This document shows, one piece after another, positions 5,897 to 13,279 of a stretch of DNA of 21,676 bases (position 1 is its first letter; each line of letters begins with the position of its first letter). The notes below the pieces were generated by a model. It was not told the DNA's origin, made no database searches, and worked only from the letters and a program-made list of their open reading frames with translations. Position numbers and translations under genes: made by a program. The DNA is from Sva-07 sp041686315 (GTDB taxonomy: Bacteria; Actinomycetota; Acidimicrobiia; Acidimicrobiales; Ilumatobacteraceae): contig JAWLEC010000043.1 of NCBI GenBank assembly GCA_041686315.1, positions 1-21,676 of the forward strand. Reading direction: 5' to 3'.

Positions 5897-7222
5897 ATCA
5901 CACTCGGTCGGCAGGCGTCCGGGGGCGGCGAGGACCCCGTCCTCGCCGAGGTCGTCGAGCGCGCCGGCGAGCCCCAGCCCGGTGAACACGTCGGCTTCGA
6001 TCACGAGGTAGGCGCCGAAACCCTGGTCGACGTCGAGCCACGGCACCGTGCCGAAGGCGCCGTTGTCGTCGATCCGGCCCGACTCGCGGTCGATCCACCA
6101 GCCCATGCCGTACCCCCGGCCTCCTGGCGCGCTGCCGCCGTAGGCCTCGGCGATGCGGTCGGTGTGCATGCGCTCGACGGCGGCGGCAGACAGCACCTGC
6201 GTGTCGCCGCACCGCCCGTCGCGCAGGTGCATCAGGAGCAGCTCGGCGTAGTCGCCGGGCGTGGCGTAGGCACCGCCTTCGATGTTGGGGTTGTCGGTGT
6301 CCTGCAGCATCGAGACGTCACCGTCGAACTCTTCCGGATACACGAATCCTCCGGGGTCGAACTGCGCCCAGTGATTGTCGAACGCCAGGCTCTCGATGCC
6401 GCACGGCTCCGCGTAGATGTCCTCGATCAGCTCGGCCCACGACCGGCCCGACGCCGCTTCGGCGACGGCACCTGCCACCTGCCACTGCGCTCCGCCGTAG
6501 CGGAACTCGGTGTCGGGGGCCACGGTTGCGGCGTCGTCGGCCGGCGTGGTGAACACCTCCTCGGCGCACTCCTGCAACGTGCCGTCCGGGAGGAACGCAC
6601 AGCGGTGCGCCACGGCGGCCGTCGGGCTCAGCAGGCCGGGCAGGCCGGAACTGTTCGACAACAGCTGTGCGGGGGTGACGTCGGGATGGGCCGCTCCCCA
6701 GTCGACGACGTCGGCGACCGGTGCGTCGAGATCGAGGAGCCCGTCGTCGTCGAGACGGGCGAGGACGCCGGCCGCGATCATCTTGCTCGACGACGCGATG
6801 AACGAGATCCGGTCAGGTCCGAACTCGCCCCAGTAGGCCTCGTACACGATGCCGTCGTCCGCCTCCACGACGACGAGCCCGGCGCCGTTCAGCTCCGCGT
6901 CCTCCACGAAGCCCTGCACCACCGGCCCGATCGCCGAGAAGTCGTAGGTGCGCGCCGTCGGGGCGCGAGCGGCCGTGGTGCCGGGTGCGTCGGTGAGCGT
7001 GTCGCTCGGCGTCTCGGCACGAGCTACGTCGGTCGTCGACGACGTCCCGTCACCGGCCGTCGCTGCGGTCTCCGCCTCGGCCGTCGTCGCGGTGGTCGCC
7101 TCGCCCCGCGTCGTTGCCGTCGTCGTCCCGGTGGAGCCGTCTCCGTCGGAGGCACACGCGGCCACGGCCAGCAGCGCAGCGAGAACCGCAGCTCGACCCC
7201 CGATCGCGGGCGAGAGGTTCAG
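5879..7222 (-). CDS. Beta-lactamase-fold serine hydrolase lipoprotein
   Basis: The protein has about 447 residues. A signal peptide ends in the lipobox VAAC (Cys23), followed by a roughly 70-residue Thr/Ala/Glu-rich linker. The serine hydrolase domain (class C beta-lactamase / penicillin-binding-like, Pfam Beta-lactamase) then begins near residue 95. The nucleophile motif is S144-S-S-K147 in FIASSSKM. The second motif position reads RYGGAQW near Tyr242, with Gly where the usual YxN has Asn. Possible roles are esterase, D-aminopeptidase or cell-wall hydrolase; antibiotic resistance is not implied. The only start that keeps the signal peptide appears to be CTG at 7222, overlapping the upstream gene's TGA (CTGA). 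No ATG, GTG or TTG fits. Confidence 0.75.
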   Translation of the reverse strand: MNLSPAIGGRAAVLAALLAVAACASDGDGSTGTTTATTRGEATTATTAEAETAATAGDGTSSTTDVARAETPSDTLTDAPGTTAARAPTARTYDFSAIGPVVQGFVEDAELNGAGLVVVEADDGIVYEAYWGEFGPDRISFIASSSKMIAAGVLARLDDDGLLDLDAPVADVVDWGAAHPDVTPAQLLSNSSGLPGLLSPTAAVAHRCAFLPDGTLQECAEEVFTTPADDAATVAPDTEFRYGGAQWQVAGAVAEAASGRSWAELIEDIYAEPCGIESLAFDNHWAQFDPGGFVYPEEFDGDVSMLQDTDNPNIEGGAYATPGDYAELLLMHLRDGRCGDTQVLSAAAVERMHTDRIAEAYGGSAPGGRGYGMGWWIDRESGRIDDNGAFGTVPWLDVDQGFGAYLVIEADVFTGLGLAGALDDLGEDGVLAAPGRLPTECDRSSGV

Positions 7223-7788
7223 GGGCGGCGTCCCATCGCGTCGAGCAGCCGGGTCTGCAGCGGTGCGTCGACGGCCACGGCGCCGCTCGGTCCGGCGCCG
7301 AACACGCCGAGCGATCCGAGCACGGGCATCATCGGCTGGATGTCGTGCCAGGCCTGTTGCACGAGATCGGGATCGAGCGTGTCGTCGACGCCGATGGCGG
7401 TGGCGAGGTCCCACTGATGGGCCACGAGGTCGCCGATCCGGAACGACAGCACCTGGGCGCCGGGCATGTCGCCTGCCGGATGTGCGAACAGCTGCTCGTG
7501 GATGCCCGGACGTTCGAAGGCGAGGGCCTGGCGCTCGAGGGCCGTGGCGAGAGCGCCCTGCGGGTCGTCACCGAGATGGTCGATGCCCAGCACGGCGATG
7601 GCGTCCATACGGGTGCCGCCGTCGGCGAGCGCCGCCACCATCTCGCTCCCGGCGGCGACGTGGCCGACCAGATCCCGCACCGACCAGCCGTCACAGGGCG
7701 TGTCGAGCACCCACTGATGGTCGCCCACCTGGGAGACGATCACGCGGAACCCCTCGCCGGCCCGGCGCAGTTGCTCGGCATCGTGCAT
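7219..7788 (-). CDS. DinB-like / maleylpyruvate isomerase-family protein (mycothiol-dependent type)
   Basis: The protein has 189 residues from ATG 7788, 6 bases after a TACCTT hexamer. The opening EGFRVIVSQVGDHQWVLDTPCDGWSVRDLVGHVAAGSEM is the signature of the actinobacterial TIGR03083/TIGR03086 group: WxxxTPCxGWxVRDLxxHV. Metal-ligand-type His residues are seen in LVGHV and LVAHQWDLATA. Members use, or are predicted to use, mycothiol as a thiol cofactor in isomerisation or detoxification. The actual substrate here is unknown. It overlaps the downstream lipoprotein gene by 4 bases, indicating translational coupling, and is divergent from hom across a 116-base promoter region. Confidence 0.8.
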   Translation of the reverse strand: MHDAEQLRRAGEGFRVIVSQVGDHQWVLDTPCDGWSVRDLVGHVAAGSEMVAALADGGTRMDAIAVLGIDHLGDDPQGALATALERQALAFERPGIHEQLFAHPAGDMPGAQVLSFRIGDLVAHQWDLATAIGVDDTLDPDLVQQAWHDIQPMMPVLGSLGVFGAGPSGAVAVDAPLQTRLLDAMGRRP

Positions 7789-7794
7789 GGGGCG

Positions 7795-7800
7795 AAGGTA
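7795..7800 (-). promoter_or_regulatory. -10 hexamer TACCTT for the DinB-like gene
   Basis: TACCTT on the minus strand is followed by 6 bases (CGCCCC) and ATG 7788, consistent with leaderless transcription. Confidence 0.45.
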
Positions 7801-7891
7801 CCGGTGCTCCGACCGACGTGCCCAACCTTGCACCGGACCGGCACCGGGCCGCCGTCGGCGAACGGCGCATGGGGCGGCGGGGCCCATCCCG

Positions 7892-7897
7892 TAGCCT
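7892..7897 (+). promoter_or_regulatory. -10 hexamer TAGCCT for hom-thrC
   Basis: TAGCCT lies 7 bases before GTG 7905. An ATGGG/CCCAT inverted repeat (7869-7887) sits just upstream. No Shine-Dalgarno precedes the GTG, so the transcript is probably leaderless. Confidence 0.45.
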
Positions 7898-7904
7898 CGC
7901 TCCC

Positions 7905-9218
7905 GTGAGCAGCGAGCAGGTGCGACAGGTCCGGATCGGTGTACTCGGGTGCGGCAACGTCGGGGCTGCGCTGGTGCGCCTCGTCGACGCCCAGCGGGCG
8001 ATGGTGGAGCAGCGCACCGGTATCCGACTGGAGGTCACCCGCGTCGCGGTCCGCAACATGTCGGCGCCGCGGGAGGTGGTCCTCGCCGACGGGGTGCTCA
8101 CCCGTGACGCACATGCGGTCGTCGCCGACCCCGACATCGACCTCGTGGTGGAGGCGATCGGCGGCATCGAGCCGGCTCGTGAGTTGATCCTCGACTCGCT
8201 CCGGCACGGCAAGCCCGTCGTCACCGCCAACAAGGAGCTGCTCGCCAACGTCGGCGCCGAGCTCTATGCAGCGGCCGATGCCGCGGGACGCGACCTGCTG
8301 TTCGAAGCGGCGGTCGCCGGCGGCATCCCGATCATGCGTGCGCTCCGCGAGAGCCTGCACGGCGAGCCGATCACCCGGGTGCTCGGCATCATCAACGGCA
8401 CCACCAACTTCATCCTCACCAAGATGACCGACGCCGTCGCCGGTGGTGGGGAGGCGGACTACGCCGCCACGCTCACCGAGGCACAGCGGCTCGGCTACGC
8501 CGAACGCGACCCGACCGCCGACGTGGAGGGATTCGACGCCGGCGCCAAGGCGGCGATCATCGCCACGGTGGCATTCGGCGCCAAGGTGGTGGCGGGCGAC
8601 GTCTACCACGAGGGCATCAGCCGGATCACGGCATCGGAGATCGCCATCGCCCACCGGCTCGGCTACGTGGTGAAGCTGCTCGGCATCGTCGAGCGGGACG
8701 TCGAGTCGGGCGACATCAGCGTGCGGGTCCATCCGGCGATGGTGCCGATCCATCATCCGTTGGCGTCGGTCCGTGACAGCTTCAACGCGGTGTTCGTGGA
8801 AGGTGGCTTCGTCGACTCGCTGATGTTCTACGGCCGAGGCGCCGGCGGTGCACCCACCGCCAGTGCCGTGTTCGGCGACGTGGTGGACGCGGCGATCAAT
8901 CTCCGCAACGGGACCCATGGATCGCTCGGTGCGTTGTCGCCGGCCACGGTGCGACCGATCGACGAGACGTCCGCGGAGTACCTGCTCGGCCTCGACGTGG
9001 CCGACCGACCGGGCGTGCTCCATGCCGTCACCGGCGTGTTCGCCGAGCACGGCGTGAGCATCCGTGTGGCCGAGCAGGAGGGCAACGGGCCCGACGCCCG
9101 GCTCGTGTTCATCACCCACGAGGCCCGCGAGGCCGACGTGCAGGCCACCGTGCGGGAACTGCGCGGTCTCGACGTGGTGCGCAACGTGGGCGGGCTGCTC
9201 CGGGTGATCGGGGACTGA
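7905..9218 (+). CDS. hom: Homoserine dehydrogenase
   Basis: This enzyme reduces aspartate semialdehyde to homoserine with NAD(P)H, feeding threonine and methionine synthesis. It has 437 residues. The nucleotide-binding motif GCGNVG is at 15-20, followed by VVEAIGGIEPAR, VVTANKELLA and the family signature region AVAGGIPIMRALRESL...INGTTNFILTKM, then EGFDAGAKAAIIA. A C-terminal ACT domain begins near residue 364 (DVADRPGVLHAVTGVFAEHGVSI), as in enzymes allosterically inhibited by threonine. The GTG start is fixed by TAGCCT 7 bases upstream and the alignment of SSEQVRQVRIGVLGCGNVG. thrC starts 4 bases after the stop, so the two form an operon. Confidence 0.96.
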   Translation: MSSEQVRQVRIGVLGCGNVGAALVRLVDAQRAMVEQRTGIRLEVTRVAVRNMSAPREVVLADGVLTRDAHAVVADPDIDLVVEAIGGIEPARELILDSLRHGKPVVTANKELLANVGAELYAAADAAGRDLLFEAAVAGGIPIMRALRESLHGEPITRVLGIINGTTNFILTKMTDAVAGGGEADYAATLTEAQRLGYAERDPTADVEGFDAGAKAAIIATVAFGAKVVAGDVYHEGISRITASEIAIAHRLGYVVKLLGIVERDVESGDISVRVHPAMVPIHHPLASVRDSFNAVFVEGGFVDSLMFYGRGAGGAPTASAVFGDVVDAAINLRNGTHGSLGALSPATVRPIDETSAEYLLGLDVADRPGVLHAVTGVFAEHGVSIRVAEQEGNGPDARLVFITHEAREADVQATVRELRGLDVVRNVGGLLRVIGD

Positions 9219-9222
9219 CGCC

Positions 9223-10599
9223 GTGCGGTACGTGTCCACCCGTGGGAGTGCCCCCGAACTCGGCTTCGCCGACGTGCTGCTGGCCGGACTGGCCACCGAC
9301 GGCGGGCTCTACGTGCCGCAGACGTGGCCGTCGCTCGGTGCCACCACGGCGACGACCTACGTCGAACGAGCCGTCGAGGTGATGCTGCCGTTCGTGGAGC
9401 CCGATCTCGACGAGGTCACCCTCACCCGTCTCTGCACCGACGCCTACGGCACGTTCCGCCACCCTGCGGTGGTGCCGCTCGTGCAGCTCGATCACCAACT
9501 CTGGGTGCAGGAGCTCTTCCACGGGCCGACCCTCGCCTTCAAAGATGTCGCGCTGCAGCTGGTGGGCCGCATGTTCGATCACGTGCTGGCCGAACGCGGC
9601 GAGCGGGTCACGATCGTGGGGGCCACCAGTGGTGACACCGGATCCGCCGCGATCGACGCCGTCGCCGGCTGCACCAACGTCGACATCGTGATCCTCTATC
9701 CGCTGGGCCGCACCAGCGAGGTGCAACGTCGCCAGATGACCACGGTCGATCGGCCGAACGCCCACGCGGTGGCCGTGGAGGGCACGTTCGACGACTGTCA
9801 GGACCTCGTGAAGGCGATGTTCAACGACGTCCCGTTCCGGGAACGCAACCGCCTCTCGGCCGTGAACTCGATCAACTGGGCCAGGGTGATGGCCCAGATC
9901 GTCTACTACGTGGTGGCCGCGGAGACGTTCGCCAAGCCGGTCACGTTCAGTGTCCCGACCGGGAACTTCGGCAACGTGCTGGCGGGCTGGATCGCCCGCG
10001 AGATGGGGGCTCCGATCCGTGACTTCATCGTCGCGTCGAACACCAACGACATCCTCACCCGCTTCGTGAACGAGGGCGACATGTCGACCCGCGACGTGGT
10101 GCCCACGCTGAGCCCGTCGATGGACATCCAGGTGTCGTCGAACTTCGAACGGCTGCTGTTCGAGATGAACGGCCGCGATGGTGGGCTCACCGCCGAGCAG
10201 CTCACGCGCTTCCGGGCGGTGGGCCGTCTCGAGGTGGAACCCGACCAGCGCGAGCGGTTCGTGCAGGGCACCTTCCGGGCTGCGTCGTTCGACGACGACA
10301 CCACGCTCGCCGAGATCGGTCGGATCCGCCGTGCCACCGGCATGCTGCTCGACCCGCACTCGGCGACCGGCACGGCAGCGGCCGCCCTGCTCGCCGGGCT
10401 GGACCCGCACGACCATCCCGTCGTGACGCTGGCGACGGCACACCCGGCCAAGTTCCCCGACGCCGTCGAGCAGGCCACGGGCGAGCGTCCCGAACTGCCG
10501 GCCCACCTGGCCGACCTGTTCGACCGTGACGAACGCACGAGCACGGTGGCCAACGACCTGGCTGCGGTGGAGGCGCTGGTCGAGTCGGTCACCCGGTGA
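9223..10599 (+). CDS. thrC: Threonine synthase
   Basis: This PLP enzyme converts O-phosphohomoserine to threonine. It has 458 residues, the longer (E. coli/yeast-like) form rather than the short actinobacterial form of about 350 residues. It opens MRYVSTRG with the N-terminal segment LLAGLATDGGLYVPQTWP. PLP-binding Lys107 is in HGPTLAFKDVALQ. The phosphate-binding region follows as GATSGDTGSAAI, then SINWARVMAQIVYYV, PTGNFGNVLAGW and LDPHSATGTAAA. GTG 9223 follows the hom stop by 4 bases. thrB, often next in actinobacteria, is absent: rho follows after 226 bases. Confidence 0.96.
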   Translation: MRYVSTRGSAPELGFADVLLAGLATDGGLYVPQTWPSLGATTATTYVERAVEVMLPFVEPDLDEVTLTRLCTDAYGTFRHPAVVPLVQLDHQLWVQELFHGPTLAFKDVALQLVGRMFDHVLAERGERVTIVGATSGDTGSAAIDAVAGCTNVDIVILYPLGRTSEVQRRQMTTVDRPNAHAVAVEGTFDDCQDLVKAMFNDVPFRERNRLSAVNSINWARVMAQIVYYVVAAETFAKPVTFSVPTGNFGNVLAGWIAREMGAPIRDFIVASNTNDILTRFVNEGDMSTRDVVPTLSPSMDIQVSSNFERLLFEMNGRDGGLTAEQLTRFRAVGRLEVEPDQRERFVQGTFRAASFDDDTTLAEIGRIRRATGMLLDPHSATGTAAAALLAGLDPHDHPVVTLATAHPAKFPDAVEQATGERPELPAHLADLFDRDERTSTVANDLAAVEALVESVTR

Positions 10600-10600
10600 T

Positions 10601-10618
10601 CCTCGCCGAGCCGCGAGG
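10601..10618 (+). terminator. Hairpin after thrC
   Basis: CCTCGC-cgagcc-GCGAGG is a 6-bp GC-rich stem starting two bases after the thrC stop. It has no T tract, so it may be an imperfect intrinsic terminator or an RNA 3'-end stabiliser. Confidence 0.4.
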
Positions 10619-10632
10619 CGCTTCGTCGCTGA

Positions 10633-10664
10633 CGTTGCGCAACGCATGGTCGAGTGGCTAGCGT
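10633..10664 (+). promoter_or_regulatory. rho promoter with an overlapping 12-bp palindrome
   Basis: TTGCGC (10635-10640), an 18-base spacer and TAGCGT (10659-10664) form the best -35/-10 pair in the window. The -35 is embedded in the perfect palindrome CGTTGCGCAACG (10633-10644), which could be an operator. The implied leader to the GTG of rho is about 155 bases. Confidence 0.5.
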
Positions 10665-10670
10665 TGTGGG

Positions 10671-10825
10671 TGCTCGGTTTCGCCCGGGCCGCACCCCGAA
10701 TTCTCGGTCGTGTGCGAACTCTTTCCAGGGGATCTCTCGTCGAGCGCGATCCGCGCCTGCACACCCCCTCCCCCTGGTACTCGAACCCTCGCCTGCCGGA
10801 CGGCCGGTGAGAAGAGAGGAACATC
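10671..10825 (+). promoter_or_regulatory. Long C-rich 5' leader of rho
   Basis: About 155 untranslated bases precede rho. The stretch 10751-10797 is C-rich and G-poor, with a run of CCCCCTCCCCC at about 10764-10774. Such YC-rich single-stranded RNA is the type of site Rho loads on. Rho commonly limits its own expression by terminating in its leader, so attenuation is inferred. AGAGGA (10815-10820) provides the Shine-Dalgarno 5 bases before GTG. Confidence 0.4.
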
Positions 10826-12817
10826 GTGGCCGGAGCGGCACTCGAACAGTCCATGCTCGAATCGAAGGACAAGGACACCCTCCTCGAGATGGCCAAGGCG
10901 CTTGGTGTCAAGGCGAGCGCCCGCCTGAAGAAGGCGGACATCATCGACAAGATCCTCGACACGACCGGCTCGTCGAACGGTGGCGGCACCAACGGGACGT
11001 CGGTGCCGACGGCTCCGTCCACCGGTGCGTCGAGCTCCGACGAGGCGTCCCGGCGCAGTACCTCGGGAAATGGTGACGCCGGCGGCACGAGCGCGGCCCC
11101 CCAGGCGGGCGCGACCGTCGACGAACCGCCGGCCGACTGGGAACTCGCGTTGGGCGAGCAGGGTGACAGCGCCGAGGGACGCGATACCGAGCGCGGCGGT
11201 GCGACGACCGGTGCCCGGAATCGTCAGGACGCCGACCGCTCCGATCGCCGCCAGGACGCCGACCGCTCGGGCCAGCACGCCGAGGATCGCCAGCAGGGCG
11301 AGGGCAAGCGGGACGACCAGCGAGACGGCGACCAGCGAGACGGCAAGCAGGGCGGCCAGCGAGACGGCAAGCAGGGCGACGGCAAGCAGGGCGACCAGCG
11401 AGACGGCGACCAGCGAGACGGCAAGCAGGGCGACCAGCGAGACGGCAAGCAGGGCGACGGCAAGCAGGGCGACCAGCGAGACGGCAAGCAGGGCGGCAAC
11501 CGCACCCAGCAGGGCGGCAACCGCAGCCAACAGGGAGGCCAGGGAGGCCAGGGCGGAGGTCGCAGCGACGGGCAGGGTGATGGCAAGCGTCGTCGTCGCC
11601 GCCGTAAGAATCGGGGCCAGCAGGAGGGTCCGCAGGGCGAGGACCTCGAGCTGCTCGACAGCGACGGTCAGCCACAGAGCACCGAGCCGCAGGATGTGGA
11701 GGGCTATCTCGACATCCGCGACGAGGGCTACGGCTTCCTCCGGGTGAAGGGCTACCTGCCGTCGCGCGACGACGTCTACATCCCGCTCAAGATCGCCCGC
11801 CAGTACGGCCTGCGCAAGGGCGATCACCTCACCGGCAAGGCCCGTCCCGCCCAGCGGAACGAGAAGAATCCCGGTCTGCTCGAGGTCTACACCGTCAACG
11901 GTGGCGACCCCGACAAGGCGAAGCGCCGTCCCCGTTTCGAGGACCTCACCGCCCTGTTCCCCGACCAGCGGCTCACCCTCGAGGATCCGAAGGATCCGGC
12001 GAACATGACGGCCCGCATCATCGATCTCGTGTCGCCGATCGGCAAGGGCCAGCGCGGCATCATCGTGTCCCCGCCCAAGGCGGGCAAGACCACGATCATG
12101 AAGACGATCGCCAAGTCGATCGAGCTGAACAACCCCGAGGTGGAGTTGTTGGTGCTGCTCATCGACGAGCGGCCCGAGGAAGTCACCGACATGCGCCGCA
12201 CCGTGAAAGGCGAGGTGGTGGCTTCCACCTTCGACCGTCCGAGCGACGAGCACACGCACGTGGCCGAGATGGCCATCGCCCGCGCCAAGCGGCGCGTCGA
12301 GGACGGCAAGGACGTCGTGATCATGCTCGACGGCATCACCCGCCTCAGCCGCGCCTACAACCTCGCCGCTCCGGCGAGCGGCCGCATCCTCTCCGGTGGT
12401 ATCGACGCCGGCGCGCTGTATCCGCCGAAGAAGTTCTTCGGTGCGGCCCGCAACGTGGAGGAAGGCGGGTCGCTCACGATCCTGGCCACGGCGCTGGTCG
12501 ACACCAACAGCCGCATGGACGAGGCGATCTTCGAGGAGTTCAAGGGCACGGGCAACATGGAGCTCCGTCTCGACCGCAAGGTGGCCGAGCGCCGGATCTA
12601 CCCGGCCATCGACGTGGATGCGTCGTCGACGCGGCACGAGGAGCTGCTGTTCGACCGCAAGCAGTTGCAGCAGGTGTGGAAGCTGCGCCGTGTGCTGTCG
12701 GGGCTCGCCCAGGACGGCAGTGCGGCCGCCGGCCTCGAGCTGCTCATCGACCGTCTGAAGACGTTCCGCACCAACGACGAGTTCCTCGCCGAGATCGCCA
12801 AACAGCCCTCCATGTGA
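10826..12817 (+). CDS. rho: Transcription termination factor Rho
   Basis: This is the hexameric RNA-dependent ATPase that ends transcription. It has 663 residues, against about 420 in E. coli, because of a large N-terminal insert. Order: Rho N-terminal SAP-like domain (DKDTLLEMAKALGVKASARLKKADIIDKILD); a disordered Ser/Thr/Gly segment; Asp/Arg/Gln/Lys/Gly repeats (about residues 163-235) ending in KRRRRRRKNRG; the cold-shock-like RNA-binding domain (GYLDIRDEGYGFLRVKGYLPSRDDVYI); and the RecA-like motor. The P-loop is SPPKAGKTT (Lys421), Walker B is VVIMLDGITR (Asp502), and the Q/R-loop region SGGIDAGALYPPKKFFGAARN is intact. GTG 10826 has a good Shine-Dalgarno. rpmE follows after one 52-bp repeat and a separate promoter. 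Confidence 0.97.
   Translation: MAGAALEQSMLESKDKDTLLEMAKALGVKASARLKKADIIDKILDTTGSSNGGGTNGTSVPTAPSTGASSSDEASRRSTSGNGDAGGTSAAPQAGATVDEPPADWELALGEQGDSAEGRDTERGGATTGARNRQDADRSDRRQDADRSGQHAEDRQQGEGKRDDQRDGDQRDGKQGGQRDGKQGDGKQGDQRDGDQRDGKQGDQRDGKQGDGKQGDQRDGKQGGNRTQQGGNRSQQGGQGGQGGGRSDGQGDGKRRRRRRKNRGQQEGPQGEDLELLDSDGQPQSTEPQDVEGYLDIRDEGYGFLRVKGYLPSRDDVYIPLKIARQYGLRKGDHLTGKARPAQRNEKNPGLLEVYTVNGGDPDKAKRRPRFEDLTALFPDQRLTLEDPKDPANMTARIIDLVSPIGKGQRGIIVSPPKAGKTTIMKTIAKSIELNNPEVELLVLLIDERPEEVTDMRRTVKGEVVASTFDRPSDEHTHVAEMAIARAKRRVEDGKDVVIMLDGITRLSRAYNLAAPASGRILSGGIDAGALYPPKKFFGAARNVEEGGSLTILATALVDTNSRMDEAIFEEFKGTGNMELRLDRKVAERRIYPAIDVDASSTRHEELLFDRKQLQQVWKLRRVLSGLAQDGSAAAGLELLIDRLKTFRTNDEFLAEIAKQPSM
11315..11494 (+). 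repeat. Nested tandem repeat inside rho (78-bp units)
   Basis: Two consecutive 78-bp units (11315-11392 and 11393-11470) plus a 24-bp partial third encode modules DQRDG, KQG and DGKQG. Each unit reads DQRDG-DQRDG-KQG-(G/D)QRDG-KQG-DGKQG. The only protein difference between the full units is Gly versus Asp at one position. Expansion by slippage or unequal recombination is likely. Confidence 0.85.
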
Positions 12818-12825
12818 GGCTCCGA

Positions 12826-12885
12826 ACCACGTTCGTGTGACGGAGATGTCGGCCCGTCCCGACGAAAGCGTCACGCAAACGTGGT
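12826..12885 (-). repeat. 52-bp palindromic element, copy C, with an extended stem
   Basis: The core is 12830-12881, in reverse orientation relative to copies A, B, D and E. The flanks extend the terminal repeat to ACCACGTT / AACGTGGT. Inside, GTGACG pairs with CGTCAC and GTCGG pairs with CCGAC around a cccgtc loop, leaving an internal loop of gagat against gaaag. It starts 8 bases after the rho stop and may act as its terminator. Confidence 0.8.
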
Positions 12886-12934
12886 CTGCTCCGCCCTGAC
12901 GGGGCGGTGAGGTGGAGCGATGGCGGCTCGTCGG

Positions 12935-12940
12935 TAACCT
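12935..12940 (+). promoter_or_regulatory. -10 hexamer TAACCT for rpmE
   Basis: TAACCT gives rpmE its own promoter after the element, with a leader of about 63 bases. AAAGGA (13000-13005) is a Shine-Dalgarno 4 bases before the ATG. Confidence 0.4.
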
Positions 12941-13009
12941 GGGACGTCGATCTCGGACGACGATCGGGGCCACAGGGGCCGCCCGCTCAGCCGTCCACGA
13001 AAGGATCCC

Positions 13010-13243
13010 ATGAAGACCGACACCCATCCCGAATACAACGCCACCACGGTGCGTTGTTCCTGCGGGAACAGCTTCGTCACCCGCTCCACGGTGCAGGGCG
13101 ACCTCACCGTCGAACTGTGCAACGAGTGCCACCCGTTCTTCACGGGCAAGCAGAAGCTCGTCGACTCCGGTGGCCGCGTCGAGCGGTTCAACCGTCGGTA
13201 CGGCCAGCGCAAGGGCGCTGCCGCATCGTCCGACGAGAGCTGA
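13010..13243 (+). CDS. rpmE: 50S ribosomal protein L31 (zinc-binding form)
   Basis: The protein has 77 residues and belongs to the large ribosomal subunit. It begins MKTDTHPEYNATTVRCSCGNSF. Four Cys at 16, 18, 37 and 40 (CxC and CxxC in ELCNECHPFFTGKQK) form the zinc site, marking the C+ paralogue rather than the zinc-free form induced in zinc limitation. The C-terminus VERFNRRYGQRKG is standard. The rho-rpmE-prfA order is conserved in actinobacteria. It has its own promoter and a very strong terminator. Confidence 0.97.
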   Translation: MKTDTHPEYNATTVRCSCGNSFVTRSTVQGDLTVELCNECHPFFTGKQKLVDSGGRVERFNRRYGQRKGAAASSDES

Positions 13244-13279
13244 CGTCCGAGCGGGCGTGCCCCCGTTCGCCCCCGAAAT

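Noticed and set aside
5879..7222. Calling the beta-lactamase-fold protein an antibiotic resistance gene
   Set aside because: Only SxxK is clearly present; the second motif is atypical and many members of this fold are esterases or peptidases.
11315..11494. Possible minisatellite or mobile insertion in rho
   Set aside because: The repeat stays in frame, uses the same codons as the surrounding insert and has no inverted ends or transposase, so it is an internal coding expansion.
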